From positions 1 through 6,701 of the forward strand of contig JALUUP010000469.1 of NCBI GenBank assembly GCA_027021285.1: 6,701 nt of DNA, given 5' to 3'. This DNA is from Bacteroidota bacterium (lineage in GTDB: Bacteria > Bacteroidota > Ignavibacteria > SZUA-365 > JAADGX01). Shown here piece by piece: positions 1 to 5,530 of the stretch. Each line of letters begins with the position of its first letter. Position 1 is the stretch's first letter. Under the pieces are notes generated by a model. It worked only from the letters and a program-made list of their open reading frames with translations, was not told where the DNA came from and did no database searches. Position numbers and translations under genes: made by a program.

Positions 1-28
1 GGTTTGGGTAATTCTGCCCAAGGACAAA
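1..28 (-). other. Start of T9SS type A C-terminal sorting domain (truncated by window)
   Basis: The last visible codons read F-V-L-G-Q-N-Y-P-N and the leftover base is C, consistent with a following Pro. The pattern '[LF]-x-Q-N-Y-P-N-P-F' is the usual opening of type A sorting domains in Ignavibacteria and Bacteroidota. It follows a short linker after the last propeller repeat, which is where such a domain is expected. About 80 further residues should lie to the left of the window. Confidence 0.85.
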
Positions 29-1870
29 GGAGCCCGTCTCTCCGATGCTTCGTCCTTCGACACCCGTGGACACTCTGCGTGTCTTGAATATCCCGCTTCC
101 GTCCGTCCCCGCGAAGAGAAATCCATCCGGATGAAGGACCAGGGATTGAATGATAGTGTTGTACAACCCGTTGTTATAATACTGCCACTGTTTTTTATCC
201 GCATCCAGATATGCAACCCCACCACTCTGACCCGCTATCAAGGTCCCATCACCTGAGAGAACGATGGAAAAAACCGGTCCGGATTTCAAATTGTACGTCA
301 AATTCACCCAGGAATCACCATGATCGGTTGACTGCAGAAGTTTTCCGAATCCGCCTGCATATATTCCACGCTGAGAATCATAGAGTAATGCGTAGACCCA
401 TGACCCCACCTCTTTTCCCACTTGCGTCCACGTGTTTCCGTTATCGGATGACCGGAAGAGACCGTCGCCATTTGTCCCGGCAAAAAGATATCCTGCAGCA
501 TCATAAACAAGAGATTTTACGTACTCGGTTGTCATACCGGAAGCGATTCTTACCCAGGATGCACCGTTATCAGTGGACCTGAATATCTTGCCATTCCTAC
601 CTCCGGCAAAGATATGTCCCTGGTCCGTAACGCAAATTGAATACAATTGACTATAAGCTATCCCGGCTGTATCCGGCTGCCACGTCCGTCCCTTGTCCGT
701 CGAATGGAAAACCCCTGCGTACGAAACAGCCCACAAGACATCGTTTTTTCCATGAGCAAAACTGTTCATTATATCTCCCGAAACAACCTGCCAACTATCA
801 CCCCTGTCCGTTGATATCGCAGTACCAAAGAATCTCCCCCCGGCCAGGACGTCGCCGTTCGAATTGATCGTCATCGCAACTACCATGGTGTTGGTCAGGC
901 CGGTGCTTGTTCTCGACCACGTGGCGCCTTTATCCGTCGAAAAGTAAATACCATCTCCTTGGATACCGATAAAAATCCCGGTCGTATTTTCCGTGATCGA
1001 TCCGATTGGAAGAAGGCTGGGGTTGGCGTAAACTTCGGTCCATGTATCACCTTTGTCAGTCGATTTATACACCTTGCCTTTTCTGTGTGTCCCCGCATAC
1101 AGGCTGCCGTCATTTGCCTTCATAATCACTTCAAGCCACACATCCTTCAGACCGTTATTCTTCAACGCCCACGAAGTCCCGTGGTCCGTAGATACCAGTG
1201 CTCCCGTTGTCGATGCCGCGAACACCTCACCAACATTGCCGATTATAATGTCATTGACTTCCTGCCCCAACACAGTAGAATCCGGTAAAAACCAGGAATC
1301 ACCGTTATCCGTAGAACAGAGCACCGCGCTGCGCGTCCCGATGTACAATTTGCCGTTCTCATCGATGGCCATCGTATTGATCTGTTGCCGGTCAAGTCCG
1401 TTTCTCAGCGTATCCCAGGACTGTCCGCCATTGGTGGTGCGGAACATGCCGTTCCAGCCTCCGGCAAAGATATGGCCGCTGGCGTTGACAACCGTTCCGA
1501 AAACGGTTGGGCTCCCCGGCAGCCCCACGGAGTTCCACGTCGCTCCGTTATCCGTCGATTTTAGTAGAGTGTACCACGTACCCGCGTACATGTCTCCGCT
1601 GGAAGTAATATTGAAGCATCCTACCGATTGATTCACGAGGCTCAAGTAACGCCATTGTGAACCCGAGGGATCGCTGGTGAAAATCCCCCCCCTTTCCGTT
1701 CCCGCATAGAGATTCCCCCTGGAATCAGTAGCCATGGCGAATATCCTGCCGGAATACGGTCCGTTTGTCGGTTGCCACACCGGCTGTGATACAACTGAAG
1801 TCGAGGCAAGAAGTACGCCGAACAAAATGACCGCTGCTGTGATAACAAACTTGTACCCTTTGGATTTCAT
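1..1870 (-). CDS. Secreted 14-repeat Asp-box (BNR/Ycf48-like) beta-propeller protein with T9SS sorting domain, 3' end off window
   Basis: An open frame of 623 codons runs from the ATG at 1870 to the left edge with no stop, so the C-terminus is missing. Residues 1-28 form a signal peptide: a basic start (KSKGYK), a hydrophobic core (FVITAAVILFGVLLA) and likely cleavage near VVS/QP. Residues 41-596 hold about fourteen repeats of roughly 41 residues. Each has a 'G-x-[LIV]-[YF]-A-G-[TG]' strand and most then have an Asp-box, S-T-D-x-G-x-[TS]-W. Asp-boxes start at residues 105, 145, 186, 227, 270, 311, 353, 390, 432, 474 and 514; degenerate ones lie near 65 and 555. The protein ends FVLGQNYPN at the edge, the opening of a type A T9SS sorting domain. 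Family knowledge: such repeats form beta-propellers (sialidase, Ycf48, GH74, sortilin), and T9SS cargo crosses the outer membrane and is released or anchored. Substrate or partner is unknown; no enzyme active site is evident. An SD site supports the start. Confidence 0.9.
   Translation of the reverse strand, partial: MKSKGYKFVITAAVILFGVLLASTSVVSQPVWQPTNGPYSGRIFAMATDSRGNLYAGTERGGIFTSDPSGSQWRYLSLVNQSVGCFNITSSGDMYAGTWYTLLKSTDNGATWNSVGLPGSPTVFGTVVNASGHIFAGGWNGMFRTTNGGQSWDTLRNGLDRQQINTMAIDENGKLYIGTRSAVLCSTDNGDSWFLPDSTVLGQEVNDIIIGNVGEVFAASTTGALVSTDHGTSWALKNNGLKDVWLEVIMKANDGSLYAGTHRKGKVYKSTDKGDTWTEVYANPSLLPIGSITENTTGIFIGIQGDGIYFSTDKGATWSRTSTGLTNTMVVAMTINSNGDVLAGGRFFGTAISTDRGDSWQVVSGDIMNSFAHGKNDVLWAVSYAGVFHSTDKGRTWQPDTAGIAYSQLYSICVTDQGHIFAGGRNGKIFRSTDNGASWVRIASGMTTEYVKSLVYDAAGYLFAGTNGDGLFRSSDNGNTWTQVGKEVGSWVYALLYDSQRGIYAGGFGKLLQSTDHGDSWVNLTYNLKSGPVFSIVLSGDGTLIAGQSGGVAYLDADKKQWQYYNNGLYNTIIQSLVLHPDGFLFAGTDGSGIFKTRRVSTGVEGRSIGETGSFVLGQNYPN
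600..616. repeat. 17-bp direct repeat, copy in blade 10
   Basis: CCTCCGGCAAAGATATG is present here and again at 1458-1474, in the same reading frame and encoding HIFAGG on the minus strand. The two copies are 858 bases apart, which is exactly 286 codons, or seven blades. Confidence 0.75.
1458..1474. repeat. 17-bp direct repeat, copy in blade 3
   Basis: This is the second copy of the 17-base repeat at 600-616. It encodes the GxIFAGG strand of blade 3. Flanking bases are also similar in both copies (both encode a following N-G), so this is probably a remnant of internal duplication or gene conversion rather than a regulatory site. Confidence 0.75.
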
Positions 1871-1879
1871 TTGCACGCT

Positions 1880-1884
1880 CTCCT
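1880..1884 (-). promoter_or_regulatory. Ribosome binding site of gene 1 (AGGAG)
   Basis: The minus strand reads CCAGGAGAGCGTGCAAATG. AGGAG lies nine bases before the ATG at 1870. This fixes the start codon and agrees with the signal peptide that begins there. It is the only clear Shine-Dalgarno sequence among the genes whose starts are visible. Confidence 0.7.
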
Positions 1885-1906
1885 GGATTAATTATTATGC
1901 CACTTT

Positions 1907-1914
1907 CAAAAGTA
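1907..1914 (-). promoter_or_regulatory. Possible promoter element of gene 1 (TACTTTTG)
   Basis: TACTTTTG on the minus strand matches the Bacteroidota -7 element TAnnTTTG. It sits 36 bases before the ATG, which would leave a short leader. No TTTG was seen at the expected -33 position. An alternative sigma70-like reading is TTTACG, 18 bases, then CATAAT slightly closer to the gene. Both are weak; the location in AT-rich DNA upstream of a start is the main support. Confidence 0.25.
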
Positions 1915-2235
1915 CCACGTAAATTAAACGATGCATATCAATCTTACATGCACAAAGATGCTGATATGATTGAAAAATCACAATAACTTATTAAACCTGG
2001 ACGGTTATCGTCTCTTTACTGATGCAACGATTGGTAACCCAAGCCTGCGTTTTCATGGGAGACAAAACGACGCCAAATATATGTATGACTGATTTGTGTG
2101 GCATTATCCATAACGAAGATGGTCCAAGAGCAACACGTCTGACGCCGAATAATTTGGCCGCAACAGGATTCTCGATCACACGGTATCACAATTATGGTTG
2201 AATTTCTTCTCCGCAAATCGTAGCGTGTACATGTC

Positions 2236-2346
2236 GTGAAGAGAACATTATGCTCCATAGCGCAGACAACAAACAAACACTTATTCGCACATGCGATCAT
2301 TGTTGCCCTTGCCTGTGGATTATTGGCTCCCGAACTCGCGTTCGCC
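2236..2346 (+). other. Signal peptide of the Sel1-repeat protein
   Basis: The 37 residues contain early basic residues (K2, R3, K14), a hydrophobic stretch at about 19-31 and A-F-A at 35-37 followed by Q-S. This is a type I signal peptidase site. The n-region is rather long, about 18 residues, which may hint that translation begins further in, but no other in-frame ATG, GTG or TTG lies between. Confidence 0.75.
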
Positions 2347-3834
2347 CAATCCTACCCCAACAGTCCCGTGTTCCGGAATTACCATCCCCCTGTCCAATAC
2401 CCGGTGTATCCCTCGCTCATCCACCAAAAGAACTGGGACGATTTCACGCTGGTGAAGAAAGCAAACGCGGGGGATCCCGTCGCGCAACAGGAGCTCGGTC
2501 TGCGATACCTGTCGGGTCGGCGATTCACAGCCGATACAGTCAAAGCGGCGTACTGGTTGAAGAAAGCAGCCGAGCAAGGATTGCCGACGGCGAGATACAA
2601 TTACGGCCTCATGCTGAACAACGGGTGGGGTGTCGCGTGGGATCCCTTCATGGCTTTCACGCAGTTCCTTGCGGCGGCTCGGAAGAATATTCCCGAGGCC
2701 CAGTTTGTCCTGGGGTTGACATACGCGGAAAATCTCGTCGTTCCTCGGAACCGAACCAAAACGTACCAATGGCTGAAACGCGCCGCTGATGCCGGCTTCG
2801 CGCCCGCCGCGGAGGCATTGCGCGACTTCATCCGCGAGGGTCGTGTTTCAGCATCCGATTCCACCACGGACGCTTCACCGGGCGAACCGGTTTCTCCCGG
2901 CAACCGAGACGGTGCTGATACCACGCGAAACTGGACACCGATCTTCCTCGATTTCGAAACGAGAACTGCTCCGCCCGACCTCGACGACAGCACGCTGTTT
3001 CTGAGAGCGATGGCTACAAGCAATATTCCGTCAGAGGATTCTTCCGCGCTGGTGTCGTATTTCCGGCGAGGCGCCGTGGCCGATACAGCTTCGATCCGCT
3101 CGCTCATGTGGGCGGCCGACATCGGCAATCCCGACGCCGTTCTCCTCCGTGGAAGGAGTTATGAATCCGGCGTGTTGCTGGCACGCAATCCAACTTTGGC
3201 GGCGGTGGAATATATTCGCGCGTTCCACCTTGGGGTTCCCGCATCCTTCAACCTTCTCGCCCACCTTATCAACAGAAAAGGATTCTTCGAGCAAATAAAA
3301 AACCGCGCTCTTGTCGGCGACGCGGTTTCACAGTTCATCCTCTCAAGCCTGGTATCGCTCAGGCTTTACGGAGGACTCTCGAACGAGCAAGCCTTGAATC
3401 TCCTCGAGTCCGCCTCCGCAGCGGGTTACGTTCAGGCCATCATCCATGCGGGTCTTAATTATTTCACCGGACGCCTCGTGGAAAAAGATGCACGCAAGGC
3501 TCTCGCCCTCTGGCGAAAAGCGGCGGCGATGGGAGACCCCGAAGCAAAAGTGCGAACGGCGGCGGCTATTATTCTCGGTAATTCCCGTTCTGACAACTTC
3601 AGCACGGAGATCGCGTTTCTCCGTTTCGCGGCGTCGTACGGTTCCACCATGGCCGAAACGGCGTTAGCCTATTGCTATGAAACCGGAAAAGGCGTAAGAA
3701 AGAATCTTGGCGAAGCTGTCCGGCGTTACCGCCTGGCAGCCATGCGCGGCAGTCCGCAGGCCTATTCTGCACTCAGACGATTGTACGATCAACTCCGCCC
3801 TCCGAACAAGGAGTTCCGGGTCATACACCGTTGA
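2236..3834 (+). CDS. Exported Sel1-repeat (TPR-like) solenoid protein
   Basis: The protein has 532 residues and starts at GTG. Residues 1-37 form a signal peptide with hydrophobic core AIIVALACGLLAPELAFA and a clear AFA/QS cleavage site, so it should be periplasmic or secreted. A proline- and tyrosine-rich segment (38-65) follows. Sel1 repeats, with motifs such as A-x-x-x-L-G-x-x-Y and A-x-x-W-x-x-K-A-A, cover about 78-187 (three units) and about 298-510 (several units, some degenerate). The last clear ones contain YFTGRLVEKDARKALALWR and YETGKGVRKNLGEAVRRYR. Residues 205-250 are a Ser/Thr/Asp/Pro-rich, probably disordered linker. Sel1 repeats are known as protein-binding alpha-solenoids; the partner here is unknown and no catalytic domain is seen. 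A stop at 2221 limits upstream extension, and GTG at 2236 is the only start that keeps the signal peptide. No SD sequence precedes it. Confidence 0.9.
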   Translation: MKRTLCSIAQTTNKHLFAHAIIVALACGLLAPELAFAQSYPNSPVFRNYHPPVQYPVYPSLIHQKNWDDFTLVKKANAGDPVAQQELGLRYLSGRRFTADTVKAAYWLKKAAEQGLPTARYNYGLMLNNGWGVAWDPFMAFTQFLAAARKNIPEAQFVLGLTYAENLVVPRNRTKTYQWLKRAADAGFAPAAEALRDFIREGRVSASDSTTDASPGEPVSPGNRDGADTTRNWTPIFLDFETRTAPPDLDDSTLFLRAMATSNIPSEDSSALVSYFRRGAVADTASIRSLMWAADIGNPDAVLLRGRSYESGVLLARNPTLAAVEYIRAFHLGVPASFNLLAHLINRKGFFEQIKNRALVGDAVSQFILSSLVSLRLYGGLSNEQALNLLESASAAGYVQAIIHAGLNYFTGRLVEKDARKALALWRKAAAMGDPEAKVRTAAAIILGNSRSDNFSTEIAFLRFAASYGSTMAETALAYCYETGKGVRKNLGEAVRRYRLAAMRGSPQAYSALRRLYDQLRPPNKEFRVIHR

Positions 3835-3862
3835 ACCGTCGGCATCATGCCACGCCCATTTC
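3835..3862. other. Short convergent gap with small palindrome, no clear terminator
   Basis: The Sel1 gene and the lipoprotein gene converge with 28 bases between their stop codons. The gap contains GGCATCATGCC (3841-3851), a symmetric element of five bases on each side of one base. It is too short and lacks a T-tract on either strand, so it is not a convincing intrinsic terminator. Termination may rely on Rho or on structure inside the coding ends. Confidence 0.4.
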
Positions 3863-5206
3863 TCACTGTACTTCGAACTTCACGACCTGCCGGACTTCCT
3901 TCTCGCGGAGCATGCCGAAGCTTGTTTTCACTTGATTAGAAAAAACCACGCGCACACGGAACGACATCCGCGATCCGCTATAATGCTGAACTTCCACCCG
4001 GTACGTTCCTTTCTTGACCGGGCCGGCAGCGTAAATATTCTCAACGGCTTTTCCCGGCTCTTTCATCCAGTCTGTTTCAAACCGCAGCGCGCTGTCCGGC
4101 GATACCAACCTGTCCCAATACAGGTGAAGATTCCCCGGGCCGTACAGGTGAAGATCGAGGTCCGCGACCTCCCGGTCGGTGTTCATCCAGGTAAGTGTAA
4201 CTTGTAAATCACCCGTTCCAAGAAGTGTTCGCGGCATCGGCCAACTGGAAGGGACCGCGTCTCGCCAGCCGCTGCACTGTGAGACATCCAGAACAGCCCA
4301 CCCTTTCTCGCTCGCAAGACCCCAATCCGTGACGGGCCGGGCAATCCGGAATTGTACGGGCGCCAGGCAAGTTTCGATTGCAGGCAGGCCGGATACGCCG
4401 TATGCTTTCATCCTGGAAAGCCGTATCGAGTAATCACCCTGGGGGAGCCTTGCATGAAATGCCGTCCCGGTGTCGGCCATGGAACACCCGGCAACCTGTC
4501 CATCGAGACGGCACACATCCGGCCTGTAGAAATCGCGGGGATGCGCCGACTCGACGGTTAGAGCGTAATGATATCCCGGCTTACCTTTCACCTCGATTCC
4601 GCCAGGAGCCAGTCCCGGTTTCGCCTCGCCTTGCTGTGCCGACATCTTCGCAACTGCGTATATCCCCAGTTCCAGAACGTCCACTCCCAGTACACGTCGC
4701 CTTCTATCGAGATAAGATACCGGGACGGCGCGCCATTGTTCGATCATCCGGTCATAATGAAGCGCCTGGAATTCATCGGGCCCCGCCTCGTCGGGGTACG
4801 GCAACAGAATACGGAGAGGCCACCGGAATGCGCCACTCTCCGGCCCAAACTGGACGACTTCACCTGCAAGTTCCGCGTCGCCGGGCAAGTCCCCTGGAAG
4901 TTCCACGGGGTGTTCAATCGAGAAAACGATTTCAGCAGCGGAACCATCCGGTCTGACGGGAACCACGCCCGCGAGAACTTCAATCCCGTAACCGGACGAC
5001 GTCTTCGCCTTTCCACTGGAAAAAGAAGATACGCGCAGCACGGCGGACTCGAAGGCAGTTGGCGCTACGGGATTGTCCTCATCTGAAAAACACCCGAGCA
5101 GTACAGAGAGAATGAGCGTGGCGGACAAGAATGGCCACGGGAAGGATGTTCGTCTCCACCGGCATATCCTGAAACTGATCGAACCCCGGTGAGAAATCCC
5201 GAACAC
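3863..5206 (-). CDS. Lipoprotein with ZU5-like middle part and C-terminal DUF2135/YfaP-like domain
   Basis: The protein has 447 residues and begins with GTG. A basic n-region (RICRWRR) leads to a hydrophobic core and the lipobox L-L-G-C with Cys39, so it should be lipidated and sent to the outer membrane. The residues after Cys are F-S-D-E-D, acidic like the Bacteroidota surface-export signal. Residues about 55-187 resemble a ZU5-type beta-sandwich: 'P-L-R-I-L-L-P-Y', 'L-H-Y-D...Q-W-R-A-V-P', 'L-G-I-Y-A-V-A'. Residues about 205-315 hold four Cys (232, 241, 280, 311) that could form disulfides. Residues 331-410 read GDLQVTLTW, ADLDLHLYGP, HLYWD, ENIYAAGPVKKGTYRVEVQHYSG, close to the DUF2135 pattern of YfaP-like proteins. 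The enzymatic role is unknown; a binding or structural role is more likely. It lies 39 bases after the DUF3160 gene. No SD precedes GTG, so the exact start is less certain than the frame. Confidence 0.85.
   Translation of the reverse strand: MFGISHRGSISFRICRWRRTSFPWPFLSATLILSVLLGCFSDEDNPVAPTAFESAVLRVSSFSSGKAKTSSGYGIEVLAGVVPVRPDGSAAEIVFSIEHPVELPGDLPGDAELAGEVVQFGPESGAFRWPLRILLPYPDEAGPDEFQALHYDRMIEQWRAVPVSYLDRRRRVLGVDVLELGIYAVAKMSAQQGEAKPGLAPGGIEVKGKPGYHYALTVESAHPRDFYRPDVCRLDGQVAGCSMADTGTAFHARLPQGDYSIRLSRMKAYGVSGLPAIETCLAPVQFRIARPVTDWGLASEKGWAVLDVSQCSGWRDAVPSSWPMPRTLLGTGDLQVTLTWMNTDREVADLDLHLYGPGNLHLYWDRLVSPDSALRFETDWMKEPGKAVENIYAAGPVKKGTYRVEVQHYSGSRMSFRVRVVFSNQVKTSFGMLREKEVRQVVKFEVQ
3977..4216 (-). 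other. DUF2135/YfaP-like domain of the lipoprotein
   Basis: Residues 331-410 contain the sequence T-W-x(8)-A-D-L-D-L-H-L-Y-G-P, then H-L-Y-W-D, then E-N-I-Y and G-T-Y-R-V-E-V-Q-H-Y-S-G. In DUF2135 proteins the matching pattern is D-x-D-L-H-V-x-x-P, an H-x-Y-Y strand, P-E-x-x-x-W and G-x-Y-x-V-x-V-x-Y-Y. The assignment is from memory of the family pattern. Confidence 0.65.
5090..5206 (-). other. Lipoprotein signal peptide with lipobox LLGC
   Basis: Residues 1-39 as called: charged start, then FPWPFLSATLILSVLLGC. Cys39, encoded at 5090-5092, is the predicted lipidation site for signal peptidase II. The n-region is unusually long at about 20 residues. A start at TTG (Leu27) would be possible but would remove the basic residues that a signal peptide needs, so GTG is preferred. 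Confidence 0.75.
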
Positions 5207-5245
5207 GGCCAGAAAAATTGTGTCTGTGTTACTCTCTTTCTACAG

Positions 5246-5530
5246 TTACCTGATTTTCGACACCGTAACGGTACGTGCGTCCCCCGGTGAAACAACCTGC
5301 ACGAAGTACACCCCCGCCGGTACCGGCTTCCCGTCATCGTCCCTGCCGTCCCAACGGAATACGTACGAACCCGACGATCCCGATTTTAACGCGAATGTCC
5401 TGACCACATGTCCCAGGGCATCGTAAATGCGCAAATGCACAAGGAGTTCCTCACTGCTTGCGGGAACCTGGATCCCCACCAAAGTGGTCCCGGAAAACGG
5501 GTTCGGGTAGGGGCCGATGATTTCCACGCT
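5246..5530 (-). other. T9SS type A sorting domain / FlgD-like Ig fold of the DUF3160 protein
   Basis: The last 94 residues show the standard order: P-Y-P-N-P-F, a V-x-V-P strand, 'L-R-I-Y-D-A-L-G-x-x-V-R-T', 'G-S-Y-x-F-R-W-D-G-R-D-D-x-G-x-x-V-P-A-G-V-Y-F-V-Q-V' and a terminal 'V-S-K-I-R'. This directs proteins through the type IX secretion system, and the domain is usually removed by the sortase PorU or left on in some lineages. The rest of the T9SS is not in this window. Confidence 0.9.

Larger units (their letters stand above)
83..1750 (-). repeat. Array of about 14 propeller-blade repeats inside gene 1
   Basis: This is protein-level repetition, not a DNA satellite. The 'GxLYAGT'-type strand recurs near residues 52, 92, 132, 173, 214, 255, 298, 339, 376, 418, 460, 501, 542 and 583, giving fourteen units. 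Asp-box spacing is 37 to 43 residues, mostly 40 to 42. Blade 3 has TTNGGQSW, where the usual Asp is Asn. Blades 1 and 13 have degenerate boxes (SDPSGSQW and LDADKKQW). Blade 14 ends in IFKTRRVST with no box. Fourteen units would fit two seven-bladed propellers in tandem; that reading is inference. Confidence 0.85.
1871..2235. other. Divergent intergenic region, about 40% GC, no convincing gene
   Basis: This 365-base gap separates two genes transcribed away from each other, so it should hold both promoters. Counting bases gives about 40% GC overall and 28% in 1921-1980, well below the neighbouring genes. Short frames exist on the minus strand (GTG at 2179 to 1991; another running from 2300 to 2016). 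They lack ribosome binding sites, show no recognisable domain, and the second overlaps the start of the Sel1 gene. A 7-base inverted repeat (CATATCA at 1934-1940, TGATATG at 1962-1968, 21-base spacer) is the only symmetric element noticed. No tRNA, riboswitch or terminator was recognised. Confidence 0.6.

Noticed and set aside
1053..1631. Plus-strand 192-codon frame
   Set aside because: It is antisense to the Asp-box repeat gene. Its openness and internal regularity follow from the repeat codons on the other strand.
83..1750. CRISPR-like or tandem DNA repeat array
   Set aside because: Repetition is at protein level with divergent DNA, and the unit length of about 123 bases matches propeller blades.
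1890..1910. Sigma54-type promoter (TGGCAT near 1900 on the minus strand)
   Set aside because: The GG element is TGGCAT rather than TGGCAC, and no GC element occurs at the required spacing.
1991..2179. Minus-strand 62-codon frame between the divergent genes
   Set aside because: GTG start with no Shine-Dalgarno sequence, no recognisable domain, and AT-rich composition unlike the genes around it.
2016..2300. Minus-strand frame of 94 codons with several cysteines, antisense to the Sel1 start
   Set aside because: It overlaps the signal peptide region of a well-supported gene, has no ribosome binding site, and its sequence shows no recognisable domain.
3841..3851. GGCATCATGCC as a bidirectional terminator
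   Set aside because: Only five paired bases around a single central base, so no stable hairpin, and no T-tract on either side.
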